A DNA stretch of 64,000 bases from assembly GCA_006937955.1 (NCBI GenBank), contig SSNP01000050.1, positions 2,895,261 through 2,959,260 of the forward strand, read 5' to 3'. The translations under genes were made by a program, and so were the position numbers. The notes under the pieces are model-generated. The model saw only the letters and a program-made list of their open reading frames with translations. It made no database searches and was not told the DNA's origin. This document shows positions 27,313-40,322 of the stretch, in pieces; the stretch's first letter is position 1, and each line of letters starts with the position of its first letter. Source of the DNA: Pachypanchax playfairii. Taxonomy: Eukaryota; Chordata; Actinopteri; Cyprinodontiformes; Aplocheilidae.

Positions 27313-28115
27313 ACACGGTGGAGGAGGGGAGTGAAGTAGAGGGAAAAACACAAGAAGAGAACAGAAATGTGAGACAGAAATTTCAGGAAAAGGTCAAGAA
27401 CAGCTTTCTATAACAAAAATATAAAGTCAAAAGCTCAGGACAGGAGGGAACATTAAAAAGAGGTAAGCACTTTGTGCATTTTATGTCATTTTTGTCTGAT
27501 GAAACTCTAAAAAAATCTGAAAATTTAACTTTTTATTCTTATTCTTAAGACTGAATGTAAATAAATTGATCTTTAATTTTTGACAACACTGAAAATGTGC
27601 ATATTTATTGTTTCTGCACAGTCTAATCATCAGTATCTTTTGTACTTTTTGACATTAGAAGTTAGAAGCTGCCTGTGTCGCCTGCAACTTTTGCTGATTT
27701 TATGTGATAAAATGGAGTCAGTGAGTGTGTGTGGGTGTTTGGAGTTTGTGGTCAGTGTTTCAACAGTGGATGCAGAGATGTTTGAGTGTTCCCTTGACAA
27801 ATGGTGATGGCTAACACAGATGTGTAATCTGAGTAGGGAACTCAATCCATCCAAGTTTTTTCACCCTGAAACCTTAAAGAGAAAAAAAAGTGAAGTACAT
27901 TCCAATTTTTTTTCCTTCATCCCAGACGTAAATAATTGTTTTAATACCTTCAAGTTGCCAGCTTTAGTGTCATTGTTTGTCTTCTTAATTATATGCTAAA
28001 CATCCATGACATGGGCATATTTCAGTGTAATTCCCCCGCCAGGTGTTTTCTGCTGCTAAAGATCATCTTCTCTGGAGTTGCTGGAGAGAAACATACATCA
28101 AAGAAGAAGGTTTAT

Positions 28116-28142
28116 ATGTTCAGATGTGGCAGCAGAGTGTGA
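28116..28142 (+). other. short upstream ORF in the cilp 5' leader
   Basis: An 8-codon ORF (ATG at 28116, TGA at 28140-28142) lies in the spliced leader that starts at 28043. It overlaps the weak in-frame ATG at 28124 and ends two bases before the well-placed ATG at 28145. This arrangement could allow reinitiation or dampen translation. The uORF start itself has a poor context (T at -3). Confidence 0.4.
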
Positions 28143-28144
28143 GA

Positions 28145-31100
28145 ATGTCACACAGGCCTCTTCTTCTCCTCCTGGGAATCATTGCAACCACAGTTCTCAC
28201 AACTCACGGTGAGAATTTTACAAACATGTCAAAATGCTTTATTTGAGTTATGTTTATCATAAAAAATTAGATGCCCTCAAGAGATCTATGCATACATACT
28301 AAGCTTCTATCAAATTTAAAGTTCAGGTTTTCTCTTTTTTTGTTTTAATGTCAACTTGAAATATATTTACAGCTTTTTATTCACTACAGCAAAACAAACT
28401 TTTTGAAGTATTTTGTTTGCTCACAAAAATGATTTAAAAATCCAGTTGGTTTACAGCAGTGGCTCAAAGTGGTGGCCCCTGGGACATATACGGCCCATAA
28501 GCTCATTCCATCTGGCCCAAGTCTTAAAGTATGAACAAATTACATACAATCTTATACCTAAATCATTAGTAGCCCAGACTGGAAAGGGTTAAAAACAGCT
28601 GCAGCTTAGCTAATCAGAGCACCTTCCCAAAGCACATGATAAGCACCAACTCAAACACTAAAATGTAGTAATGTGGTAAGATTATGTACTTTTTAACAAT
28701 CTGGATGTTCAGATAAGTAGGTGAAAGGTCTTAAAATACCTGAGAGATGAGAGTATTTGGATTTAGGCACAATTATTTTGGCTTATTGTTGGTTATATTG
28801 ATAACAGCTAGATGGCAGATGTTTCTCATCAATTTTTTGTTTATTCAGATTTAAGACCTGTTAACAACCTGATGCTATTTGAATTATGTGCTGAAAAAAG
28901 TATTTGACTCTAGAGTATATTTTCACTTTTATTCTTCACTGTTTGAGTTTTCTTAACCATTACGAAGATTGGGTCAAACATACTTTCTTACAATTTGACA
29001 AACAGACAGAAAATGTTGCTTTCATAATCAACGTATTAATTAGAGATTTGATGTCAAACATGAGAAAATGCAATGATTTTGGGTGTTTCATGGATTCATA
29101 CATGTATGTTGCAGGATCATGGAGAAAAGACAACAAAGAGACTGGTCCTGTTGTTTATCACTCTGATGGTACATTTAATTTTCAAATTTAAATTATTTTC
29201 TTGAAGGTCATTGGTTTCATGTTATTCTTTGTTATACTTAAACGAAACAAATAAAAATGTTAAGGTCATGTCTCTTCCTGTCTAGATGACCACGAATGGA
29301 CCACATGGTTTAATGTTGATCACCCAGGAGGTCGAGGAGACTATGAGCAGCTGGAGGCCATTCGTTTCTACTACCGCACTCGAGTGTGTGAAACCCCACG
29401 AGCAATTGAAGCCAGAACAACAGATTGGGTCTCAGCAAGAGAAACTGGAGAGACAGTCCACGCAGACCCAACGGTGGGCTTCTGGTGTCTCAATGAAGAA
29501 CAAAGTCCTGGACATAATTGCTCCAATTACGCAGTCCGTTTCCTCTGCCCCAAAGGTTCAAATACTTTTTCAATCTATGTACTCACTGCAGTTCTGTCTT
29601 TTCTGTCATTATATTTTTCACTTTACTGTATTACAAGGTTTTTCATGAAAACTTACCTGGAAATTCAATTATCTATTGCTGAACAATGCTTTGACAGACA
29701 TTCACATTCTTTTGTCCCACCAGATAAAGGTTTGAACCTTCAGGGAACCTGGGGTCCATGGTCAGATTGGAGCCCATGTCCTGCCCTGTGTGATCAAGTG
29801 GGTGTACAGCTTCGCTATCGAAGTTGCCAGTCTCGATCAGTGCCTTGCAGTGGGCCTAAAACAGAAGGAAAACCCTGCAATGGACCTGAGTGCATGAAAA
29901 CAGGTGAGCTTACCTTGTTTTAAATACGCAGATTACACTACACCTCTCTATTATAAAATACAACAAATATAGCTGTGAAGAAAGATTTCCAACCTGTGGA
30001 ACCTCTAACATTTGTTCTTGTTTCTCTATTTAGACTGTTTCATGCACTGTGTGATGGGGAGAGTAAATGCCGACTGTGATGCTTGCATGTGTGAAGAGCA
30101 CATCCTTTTGGGTTCTGTACGCAGTGCCGGAGGTCTGACTGCTGAAGGAGCTGCCATAATTCGCTCAAATAAACTCCTTACTCTAACAGACCACAATGGT
30201 CATTTCCGAATCCCTGGTATCTGTCCTGATGGCAACACATCCTTGACAGTGAGCCTGCAGGGTCACGCCTCCCTTGATGTAGTTGTGCCAGTAAGCTCTG
30301 AGCGGACTTCAGTTCTCAGTGTGCAGCTGAAAAGAGCTGGTACAGTAGATTGTGACTAATTCAAAAATGTTTAAAGGAAACATGCACGTTACATATTTTA
30401 TATTATTTTTTAGAGAAGCTTCATGTCTTGAGCAGCCCTGAAAGCAAGGCCAGGAGGGAAGGACAAACTGCTGCCTTCTGCTGCAAAGTGGCTGGAACCC
30501 CACAGCCTGACAAATACCAATGGTAAGGGGTTCACAGACACATCATTTATATTCTAAACTGTGCAACATTGTTCATGTTTTCTTGTATGAAACCAACAGG
30601 TTTCATAACAACATTGCTATGGAAATGCACTCTGAGAGTATGTTGGTCCTGAAAGACTTACATCCTGAGCAGGCTGGAGAGTACTACTGCAAAGCAAGTG
30701 GTAAATCTGGAGTGATTAGGACTAAAGCAGCCACTCTCACAATCATAGGTGAGCTCTTAAATAATAAATTAAACATTCATTGGTGAATAACATCTGGTTA
30801 TATTATTGTAATTTTTATCTATATATTTCCTCAGGTAGAAATGAGCATTCATGCAACCCCAAGCCTCAATCTCATCTCATGCGTCTTCCACATGACTGCT
30901 ACCAAAACAGCACAGACTCTTTCTACTATGATGTGGGTAAATGCCCCACAAGTACATGTGTTGGACAGCTGGACAATGGCATCCGGTGCAAAGACAAAGT
31001 GGCTTACTGCTGTGGTGTGGCCAAGCTGGAGGAGAGGCAGCTAATGTGCCAGGGCTACCAACTGCCCACCATGGTGGTGACAGAGTGTGGCTGTCAGAAA

Positions 31101-33188
31101 TGTGTAGACACTAAGGCCATTGTGCATGGCAGGGCCATTGCTGCAGACAATGGAGAGCCAATGAGGTTTGGTCACATCTTCATGAATGGAGTCAGAATCA
31201 GCCGAACAGGTTACAAGGGCGCTTTCTCCATCCAGGTTCCTCCAGATACTGAAAGGCTGGTGCTAACCTTTGTTGACAACATGCAAAAATTTGTCAACAC
31301 CACAAAAGTACTTTTGTTTAATACAAAAGGAGGGGCTGTTTATCATGAGATCAAACTTCTTCGAAAGAAACTTCCTGTGACCATCAACCCCTTAGAAACT
31401 AACACTCTGGAGCTTGGGGAGGTAGAAGGCCAGGACACAATGGTCCAGATCCAGATTCCTCCTCATTCTTTCTATAAGGAAAACGGAGAAGTGTTTACTG
31501 GTAGCGTCAATGCAAGTGTTACATTTCTAGACCCCAGAGATATTTCCACAGCTGCTGCTGCTCAAAGTGATCTAAATTTTGTAGGAGATGAAGGTGATAT
31601 CCTACCTCTGAGAACCTATGGAATGTTTTCAGTTGATTTCAGAGGAGAGGAAACCAATGAGCCTCTTAATGCGGGTGAGGTGAAGGTGTTCCTGGATTCT
31701 GCTCAGGTCAAGATGTCAGAGCATCTCAACATCATGAAGCTATGGTCACTAAACCCTGAAACTGGTCTGTGGGAGGAGGAAGGAAATCTTCATCTGGATA
31801 AGAAAAAAAGAAGCAAAAGAGAAGAGAGAACATTTTTGATTGGAAACATGGAAATCAGAGAAAGGCGCTTGTTTAACTTGGATGTACCAGAGAACCGCAG
31901 GTGTTATGTGAAAGTGAGAGCTTTCAGAAGTGAACGCTTCATGCCCAGTGAGCAGGTAGAAGGAGTCATGGTGAGTCTCATAAACATGGAACCAACAGCT
32001 GGTTACTCCACAAATCCACGTTCCTGGGGTCGATTTGACAGTGCTGTCACTGGCACAAATGGAGCCTGTCTTCCAGCCTTCTGTGATGAACAAAAACCGG
32101 ATGCCTATTCTGCATATGTGATGGCCAATCTTGGTGGAGAGGAACTGGAAGCTGTCCCATCTTCTCCCAAACTTAACCCCGGCCTCATTGGAGTGCCTCA
32201 ACCTTACCTGAGAAAACTCAACTACAGGCGGTCTGACCATGAAGACTCCAGAGTAAAGAAGACTGCTTTTAGTATTAATGTGGCAAAACCAAGTCCAAAT
32301 GTTGCTGAGGAAGCCAATGGACCAGTGTACGCATTTGAAAAGTTGAAAGATTGTGAGGAGGCTCCATTCAGTGCAGCTCACTTTCGGTTTACACGAGTTG
32401 AAGGAGACCGTTATGATTACAACACAGTGCCATTCAATGAAGATGACCCAATGAGCTGGACAGCAAATTACCTGAGTTGGTGGCCTAAACCTATGGAATA
32501 CAGAGCCTGTTACATCAAGATCAAAATTAACAGCCTACATGAAATCAATGTGCGGTCCCGCAATATGGGTGGCACCCATCCAAAGACTGTAGGCCAGCTT
32601 TATGGTCTTAGAGACACTCGCAGCATCCGTGACATGGACCATGGAAATATTTCAGCTGTTTGCCTGGAGTTTAAGTGCAGCGGGATGCTGTATGATCAGG
32701 ACCGTGTAGACCGTACCCTAGTGAAGGTTATACCTCAGGGAAGCTGTAAGAGAGACCATGTGAACACAATGCTTCAGGATTATCTGGTCAACCATCTGCC
32801 TCTAGCTGTCAATAATGACACCAATGAGTTCACCATGCTTGCACCTCTTGACCCTCTGGGCCATAACTATGGAATCTATACAGAGACAGAACAGGATCCC
32901 CGCACAGCCAAAGAAATTGCACTTGGGCGCTGCTTTGATGGCACTTCTGATGGAACATCCAGGGTTATGAAGACTAATGAAGGCGTAGCACTGACTTTTA
33001 CATGTGGGGAGCGTGACGTGACACGGCAGAGTGTCTTTCAAGCTCTTCAGAGTCCTCAAGGTCAAATAGTTACAAGTGTTGTAAGAGGAGAGGGCAGGAA
33101 AACCAGACGTCGACAAAGGGCCAACGCATCCCGCAGCAGCCGTAAACGTAGCACCAGAAACCCTTCAGGAAGGCAAACAAAAGTCTGA
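28145..33188 (+). CDS. cilp: cartilage intermediate layer protein (CILP), complete, 8 coding exons
   Basis: Coding exons: 28145-28208, 29115-29168, 29286-29555, 29724-29903, 30034-30339, 30414-30522, 30600-30748, 30835-33188. All borders are GT-AG and in phase, giving 1161 aa (human CILP is about 1184). Order: signal peptide (about 1-21, L5 core); WxxW domain (exon 3, about aa 40-130, with EWTTWF); thrombospondin type 1 repeat (exon 4, WGPWSDWSPC); a Cys-rich segment plus carboxypeptidase-regulatory-like fold (exon 5); Ig-like C2 domain (exons 6-7, with AGEYYC); and a large C-terminal CILP region in one 2.35-kb exon. A furin-type RSKR at 31809-31820 (about aa 703-706) matches the known processing into N- and C-terminal chains. 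CILP is a secreted matrix glycoprotein of cartilage that restrains TGF-beta/IGF1 signalling in mammals. The start at 28145 has A at -3; an in-frame ATG at 28124 has a weaker context and would add 7 aa. CILP2 is the alternative, but the RSKR site and the 15q-type neighbours favour CILP1. Confidence 0.95.
28456..28520 (+). mobile_element. possible hAT-type fragment in cilp intron
   Basis: cagtggctcaaagtggtggc followed by cccctggga resembles the 5' end of vertebrate hAT-type elements (cagtggttctcaaagtgg style). The other end was not located, so this is a weak call. Confidence 0.3.
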
Positions 33189-34207
33189 GGCTAGACAATA
33201 TCACACCTTCTATTCAACCAACTGATCATCTACAGTTTGATCCAGAAATAATTGGACACTAACAGTTTATGGATTTAAACTTTTTACCAAAACCTTTTTT
33301 AAGTTTCAGTTAAACAGCGTAATGAAAATCTACAATTTAATATCTACTTTAAACTATTGATTTAGGGATTATAGCTTTTTAATTATGTTTGTTTAGCAAT
33401 GTCAAGCTTTCTTTTCAGAGCGCCAAACCGCAAATCGATCAGTTTTCTTAAAGGCGTTAAACTGTAAAGCTTTTGTTATAGGCGCTTTGCAGAAAGGCAA
33501 CATGTCTAAACACTTTCACCAAACAATGAGTTTCTACTTTTGCTCTCCAGCACTTTACTGCAAATTTTTCATCTATTGTATGAGTTACATGCCTATAATC
33601 AGCAAGTAAAACACAATTGTGGTCAAGTAAATGACTCAGCTAAAATATATTTTTACATTTGTAACTTAAAATACATCCACAGGGGAATTTGATGATTATC
33701 CATCTGTACTGTGAAGTGTTGCTACACCTGGCTGACTGTGAGCAGAACAATATCACTATAAACACTATATTTAATCCAGGTGCTTCTGTTTCCTGTCACA
33801 TACATAGTGACCAGGTGCCACTGAAAAACATGTACATCCATGCTTCACAATGTTCCTGTTACTGTACTGAACCGGTGTGACTTGGAACATTTTTTACCAA
33901 GTCTTATCTGGACATTTTGAATTTGCACCTTGCAGTAAACTCTGTTTTCTTTATGCATGATAATAATCTCATGTCCTTCACCAGAATGTTCCTCACTTGG
34001 CTGGATGTTGTGGAGATGTTTCTTCTTCTTCACGCAAATCAACGTGCAATCATTCACCACTGTCTTTTATGTCTCACTGTAACGCAGTATTGGTGCCTCA
34101 CCATACAGTTCTGGATTTCAGTACCAAAAGCTTGTTGACTTTTTACCTGGGTCTGTCACCATCAACGTATGCTGAAAACCTTGTTGCTGTTCGATGTATA
34201 TTTATGA

Positions 34208-34228
34208 AATAAATCTCAGTATAATAAA
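34208..34228 (+). terminator. cilp: probable polyadenylation signals of cilp
   Basis: Two AATAAA hexamers (34208-34213 and 34223-34228) lie about 1 kb after the cilp stop, followed by a T/G-rich stretch (gtttttgtggtc). They would give a 3' UTR of about 1.05 kb. The assignment is by position only. Confidence 0.5.
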
Positions 34229-34658
34229 AGTTTTTGTGGTCTTAAATAGAGATTACACAGTCTAAAGTTAGTCTTATGCATATCCAACTGAACAATGAAC
34301 AGTATTCTTTAATTGAATCATCTCTAAATGAAGTTTTGTAAATAACTGTAGCTCATTATTAGAGACTAGCCAAATCATATTTTTACTATTTATTTGAAAT
34401 TAAACTGTTACAAAGTCAACTTAAACTCTTTGTACCATTTTGGAACTTAAATTATCGAGTCAGTAAATCCATAATTAAGAAATCACAGCTTTTATCCACC
34501 AATAAAGTTTTTTTTTCCATTTTTTTTCCATCAAACTTACTGTAAATACTGACTTATGGGTTTGTTTTTTGTCACAGACCTAAAACACTTCAGCTTCTTT
34601 TCAAATAACTTTTAATATCATAAAAACTGAAACACAACCTAATTCTTTTGACCAGCGA

Positions 34659-34664
34659 TTTATT
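34659..34664 (-). terminator. eif3j: possible polyadenylation signal of eif3j
   Basis: TTTATT on the + strand reads AATAAA on the - strand, about 970 nt past the eif3j stop. Placed here, the eif3j and cilp transcripts would converge tail to tail with about 430 bp between their 3' ends. Other AATAAA-like words occur nearby, so the exact site is uncertain. Confidence 0.3.
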
Positions 34665-35630
34665 AAATTAGATGCTTAAAAAACAGATGCCGTATCTTCA
34701 AAATTGTACGTATTCAGTTGTTCATGTAACATCGAAACTGGTCAATAGCTAGAAAAAAAAAGGAGAAATAAGCCCCTTTCAACTAACTGTAGCCCATATG
34801 AAGACATGGTGGGGTGAAGCCCATGAGCCTCGGCTCCTCATCACACTTGATACAAGCCTGCAGAAGCAATGATTAAAAAGAGACCAGCTATAGAAAGTTA
34901 TTCCTGCTTTCCTGGTCTTTACTTTTTCTGCATTAGTAGAATTCAAATTAGTACGATATTTCAAGGGCATTTCAGAAATGTATTAAGATCAAAAACAGGA
35001 CTTAAGTCACATTTAATATACTCTATCCCTTTTATCTTACAGTGAATGTCGTGATCTGAGTAAAATCTATATCACCTCTCTGTTGTGCCTGTCTCAGAAT
35101 ACCCACAATGCAACTGTTCCAGAGATAATGAATAATGTACTGTATAATTGCTCTGCTTTTGGCAACCAAAATACTATATACATTTTTCTTGTAAAAGCCT
35201 GAACCACAGGTAGGTGCAGCCTACAGTATACGACATTCTGATTTTAGAATTTGCATAGAACTTTTGTTTCTATGTCCCTATACTCACAACTGCCATACTG
35301 TATAAGTGGTATTTTGACAGGAGCGTCATTGAATAAAAAAAGGAGCCCCGCAAAACTCAGGCAGCAGCAGTTACAATGTATTCTCCATTGAAGCAACAGA
35401 TTCCATATGATTGTGAGTGAGTCGAGGCTGAATGCGACAGAAAAAGGCAATTCCTTATGTTAGAACAATTACAAGTGTTGAGACTTGATGCTTCCTGATA
35501 TAGTCCCTCTGGTCACTGAAGCAAAATGAAAGGGGCGACAGTTCAGACTTTCCAGGATGGCACTGGACAGCATGAGAGGGAACAGCTGTACTGCTGGAAG
35601 GGAAAGAGGGTAGTAGTGATGGAGCCAGGG

Positions 35631-38600
35631 TCACATGAAGTCCTCATAGTCTTGGGCGTAACCACCATCAAATTCTGCATAGTCAAGGTCATCTCTCATC
35701 TGTGCTTTCAAACCCCCACCAGGTAAGACCCCTTTCTTTTTCTTCTTCCCTTTGTTTTGCTGTAATAACAGATGACAGAGTGAGAATATGTTTTATGTAA
35801 TATGATGTAGCAAGCATGTAAATTTAGACACTGGATACTGAAGACCACAGGTCAAACACACTAAGATTCGATTTGAGTTGATCGCTAGAAATCAACTGAA
35901 GCAGAAAAATGATTTCTAATACAACATATAATCCAGGACATTCATACAAACGAGTTGAAGCTGTTTGTGTTTTCATTATGACTCATTTTGTCAGCAAAGT
36001 TTACAAAGTATTACATCCTAATTTTGTGGGTCAGACCCTGAAAAGTTTGGGAACCACTAATTAGAAGCTAACTGGAAAGGATTAACAGCGCCCCCTACAG
36101 GATACAAAAATGTTTCCAACTATAAATGCCAACTCACCTTTTCTTGTTTCTGTTTTTCACTAAGCAGGACTGAAAGGGAACTACTGATTTTCTTCAAGTC
36201 ATCTACTTCCACTGAAAAAAAGAGAAGAGACAATAATTAGTCCAATCAGCTTTGATTAAAATAAGGTTCTAATTTTAATTTACCAAATTGCAAAAGTGGG
36301 TTTCTTACATGAAATACAAAGTTCCCGAAACAATGAATCCAAGAAACTTGAATAATGGACAGATTTTTCAAACTGGGTTATCTTTTCCTTCAGCAATTTT
36401 TCAAACTCTGTGAATTCTTCTTTGGAAGATGGAGACATGGCATCAATACCTGTGACTGATTGGACACCTGGAAACACAAAAGTTTTAGGTGTTTAGACAC
36501 AGGAAGTCAATGTTTTAAGGCCCTGATATGTCCATGTAGGTCGACAGGTTTCAGGTCCAAACAAAACTACCATTAGCTTTACAGACTGACCACCTGAAAA
36601 TCTAAACAAGTTGATCCATCTTACCAAAAGCATCTTTTGCAAGTTCCAAATCTGCATCTTCTTGTAGTTTTTTTACTCTTAACTTCTCTGCAAGTTGTTC
36701 CTCAGGTGTAAGTTCTTCTTCCTGAAATAAATGATCCAATAAAATGGCAGAAAGTGGAAAACAGTTGAGTTTAAACTAGAAAACACACTCACCTGCACTT
36801 GCTCCTCCTTTTTTAGCTCCTGCTGTTTCTTCTTCAACTGGTTTTCTTTCTCTTTGATCTTTTCACTTAACTTTTTCTTTTCAGAAACCTTTGCCTCTGA
36901 GATGTAAAACAAAGAAAATAATTAGTAAAAGAAGCAGACCACTTAAACTATAAACACAGATCATATCACACCTGTTTTTTTTGTCTCTACTTTTTTCTCC
37001 TCCTCCTCATCTTCATCATCCCAGTTATCCTGCAAGTACAAAACCATGATTGACAAACAAGATAAATAAAATAAGCAAATCAGTGCAGACTGAACGCCGT
37101 GTATCGTCTCAACCTGAAGACTTTATGAAAAATCTGTTTAAATCAGGAAAGGTGCAACATTTTCTCTTGGGGGAAAAACACCTAAAAAGCATATAGTTAC
37201 TATGTAAATAAAACGGTTTGGGTGTGTCAGCAATAATTATTGAACAATTTAACCAGGGTCAGAAATACAGATTTAAAGAAATTTATGTTTCAACATCTGA
37301 AAGAAACAAACTGAATCTTCTTCTGGTTTGAAAGAATCCAACATTGTACAAGCCTAAAACACAGTGGCCAAATAAAACTCATTTAAAAACTTTGTGCTAA
37401 TAACAAATACACAAACCTTCAGTATGACTGAGAACAGGAGGTTGACATTCGTTTAAAGAGACACCGTGTGCGGAGATTAACGTTTAATATGTCACATACA
37501 ACTAATAACTAATGTAACCCAAACACATAACTTTAAACTAATGGTGATAAATTCCCTTGAACACTCAAAAACTGTGGATGAATGAGGTGAACGCTGAGGC
37601 AAACAAAAATATAATTTAAAGAATAAACTGGGTCACAAAATATTAAGTTTTCATTCTGAGATGCTTTTATAAAGACTATGAAAAGCATGTATATTTGTTT
37701 AAATGATAGTGTTTTCCAGTGAATGTAAAATTATCCCAGTGAAGACCGAGTTTCATTTCCTTCTCTAACAAATACTTGATTTTGTCTCTTCATACTATGT
37801 GAGCCACACTAATTCCAAGGTATATCCCAACATGAAAAATAGCAAGAAAACACTGAATTTATATAAAATATGGCAACCTGATTAATTACACAACAGCATG
37901 TATCCCTTGTTTTATCAAGAAATCAATGTGTCCTATATAATCAACATTTAACAAAAGATTTTTTCATAAGAAGATTGTTTTGAATACATTACAATGGCTT
38001 GGTATACAATTATTCTTACCTCCCAATAAGGTAGAAGCCACTAGTTTCTGTAGTTTGGACACCATATGTGACAGACAGCTGAAGAGGACTCTACCAGCAC
38101 TTTCCAGTAGTTAATCATCTATTGTCAAGGGCCTCCTGTACCTTAACAGCTGGTTCTAGTCCTGTCAAACAGCCGCTGTAAAAATGTAAAGCTCTGGGCC
38201 TCGTTCTCGCCAGAGTTGAGTCATCAACCCAGATGATTTTATCTGACTGGAGCTAAAGTTGGATAGCCGCTAACGCCGCCGCATGCTGACTTGTGTTGCC
38301 CTGTCGTCATTTCTAATACGACTATCTTGTTTAAAGGCAAAACTGCGGTTTAGTTCTACTAGCCATTTCCAAACTAAGTAAAAAAGAAGACTTTCAAGAA
38401 CTAGAACTCACTCTTAAATGCTGATTTGACAATCGGTTAGCTTGGTAGCTAGTTAGCCCGTTAGACTGTTAGCTTTTAGCAAAGCTTTCAAATTTAATCG
38501 GGTTATTTCTAAAAGGGAACTTTCAAACAAAATACAGAGTATTTCAAGAGTTTACCTACAACTATTAATTGACATGCCAACATTTGGCGTAGTAAATGTC

Positions 38601-39087
38601 CGCTGAAACTTAGCAGCGGCCTCGTTAGCAGAGTAACCGGCTGTCTGGTGGAGCCACATGAGTTAGCCGTAAACTAGCACAAAGCTAAACCGATGACAGG
38701 GTAAAAAAGCACGGCGATGAGGCACCACATTCGAGCCGATTACATTTCAGTCCGCTCAGAAATATCCAACAAACGACTTACGAACAACGTATCAAACGTG
38801 ACAAGACGAAATAATGTCAATAAACTCATGCTGAATTACCTTAACGTCTTCATCTTCGTCTTCGCCTTCCCATTTGTCCATTGCTGCCGCCTTTTTAATC
38901 GGCTCCTCCGGCTCGAAGTTGTCAGCGTCTGTAAACACAACAACATGATATTCTTTAGGCCAATCCACATCTAAAGGTGTTGTTAAACAACAACTAAGTG
39001 TTAAGCTCTTAAAACCAAGTCTGTGACAGGCAGATGGTGTAGAGGCAGCTATCCTGCCCAACTTAGTTTCTCACCCCAGTCCGCCAT
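35631..39087 (-). CDS. eif3j: eukaryotic translation initiation factor 3 subunit J, complete, 8 exons
   Basis: Exons in transcript order: 39087-39075, 38928-38840, 37029-36972, 36896-36793, 36721-36625, 36467-36309, 36211-36138, 35759-35631. All junctions keep frame, giving 240 aa (human about 258). The start ATG has a strong context (G at -3, G at +4). The protein begins MADW, has an acidic N-terminus with WEGEDEDEDVK and DNWDDEDEEEE, a highly charged lysine/glutamate-rich coiled middle, the helical FTEFEKLLKEKITQFEKS region, and the family C-terminus DDLDYAEFDGGYAQDYEDFM. eIF3j is a loosely bound eIF3 subunit that contacts the 40S decoding centre and regulates mRNA entry and recycling; it is cytosolic. 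Intron 2 (37030-38839, about 1.8 kb) is the largest and shows no coding sequence. Teleosts usually keep eif3ja and eif3jb; I cannot tell which this is. Confidence 0.96.
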
Positions 39088-40245
39088 GTCGGCTGTGTTG
39101 GTTGTGTTTGACAGGCTCGTAGTAAAGTCGGTGCTGCAGCCCGTTGGCCACGTTTGGAAACTGCTCCCACCTTCTGGACGTCACTAGGTGTTGTGTCAAA
39201 AAGTGTGATCTAAAACTTATCAGGTTCGACGGTAGCGCGCAACGTCTGGAATTCTTCATTTAATATAGACATATTAAAATAAATACCAAAACACATGTTA
39301 AGTTCGGGGGGAAAAACTAACCGCTCAAAATAAACTTTTTAAATATATAAAATCAGAATATATCACTAATTTCTAAAAGCGTATACAGTTTTGTCAGGTT
39401 AATTTGATATTGTTTTAAATGTTCCAATTTATCAAAATGGTTTTGGTTTTATATATCCAAATTTAAGACCTAAACCATTTTATACGCATTTATGAATAAT
39501 TTGAATTAACTTTTTTATATCTAAAACCTAATTTAATTATAATTATGTAACACGAAAGCAAAAGGCAACTCATTCAAAGGAGATTCTGAACTGCAAAAGT
39601 TTTACATCATCTTATGGTTTAGACAAAAAACATCCTTCTCATTACATTTTATCTTAAACTTTTCTATATTTGTAGCACTTTAATCATTGTATGTGTAAAT
39701 AGAGGTTCACATTGATACACTTTTTACATATATTTTGTTCTACTTTATGAATCAAGACAAAACACAATCAAAAGGACACATTGTGTAAAGTTAATTATGA
39801 CGTTTAGACATAAATAAAGAAATCCACAAAATCAATGGAAATTGATATATTTAATAATTCTGGTCTGTAGTAATCACACTGAAGTGTACACAACAACACA
39901 AAACTCACAGCAACAGAAGTATCAGCTGGATCAACGCTAACACAATCAGCCCTTACATAGAAATGTGTATGTTAGAATAACTTCCATCAGTTGCAAACAC
40001 ATCTTTGACAAATACTAAATAATTTCACAAACAAAAATAATTTTGCAACTTTTGCAATTTTGAAAAACTTTATTATAACCTTTATTTCGGGTTACAGGGT
40101 TTGGTAAATTGAGATAGTGGAGATTCGATGGCTTGTATTTATATTAAGTGTTTTTTGCTCAAAACTGAATACAATGTCACAAAACACAGTCAAAAGATGT
40201 TTCTAACTCCAGAGAGATGCGTGTGTGTTCCACAGATAAATCGGC
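39088..40245. other. eif3j upstream region and eif3j-strc intergenic DNA
   Basis: The first 170 bp upstream of eif3j is G/C-richer and TATA-less, with a CRE-like tgacgt on the - strand at about 39178-39183 (acgtca on +), typical of a housekeeping promoter. The rest (39260-40245) is AT-rich with no gene. Confidence 0.4.
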
Positions 40246-40255
40246 TTTATTTATT
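40246..40255 (-). terminator. strc: probable polyadenylation signals of strc
   Basis: TTTATTTATT on the + strand contains two overlapping AATAAA words on the - strand, only about 70-80 nt after the strc stop codon. This would give a very short 3' UTR. Further candidates lie near 40070-40090. Confidence 0.45.
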
Positions 40256-40322
40256 AATTGATGTAATTCTTGTTGTTATATGAATAAGGAGCTCTTCTGA
40301 TCCAGATCCAGGGTCGATGAGT

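Noticed and set aside
29286..29648. 120-codon + strand ORF over cilp exon 3
   Set aside because: Wrong frame; the true frame carries the WxxW domain and splices in phase.
31749..32381. 210-codon antisense ORF inside cilp
   Set aside because: Shadow of the large cilp exon, which is strongly supported on the other strand.
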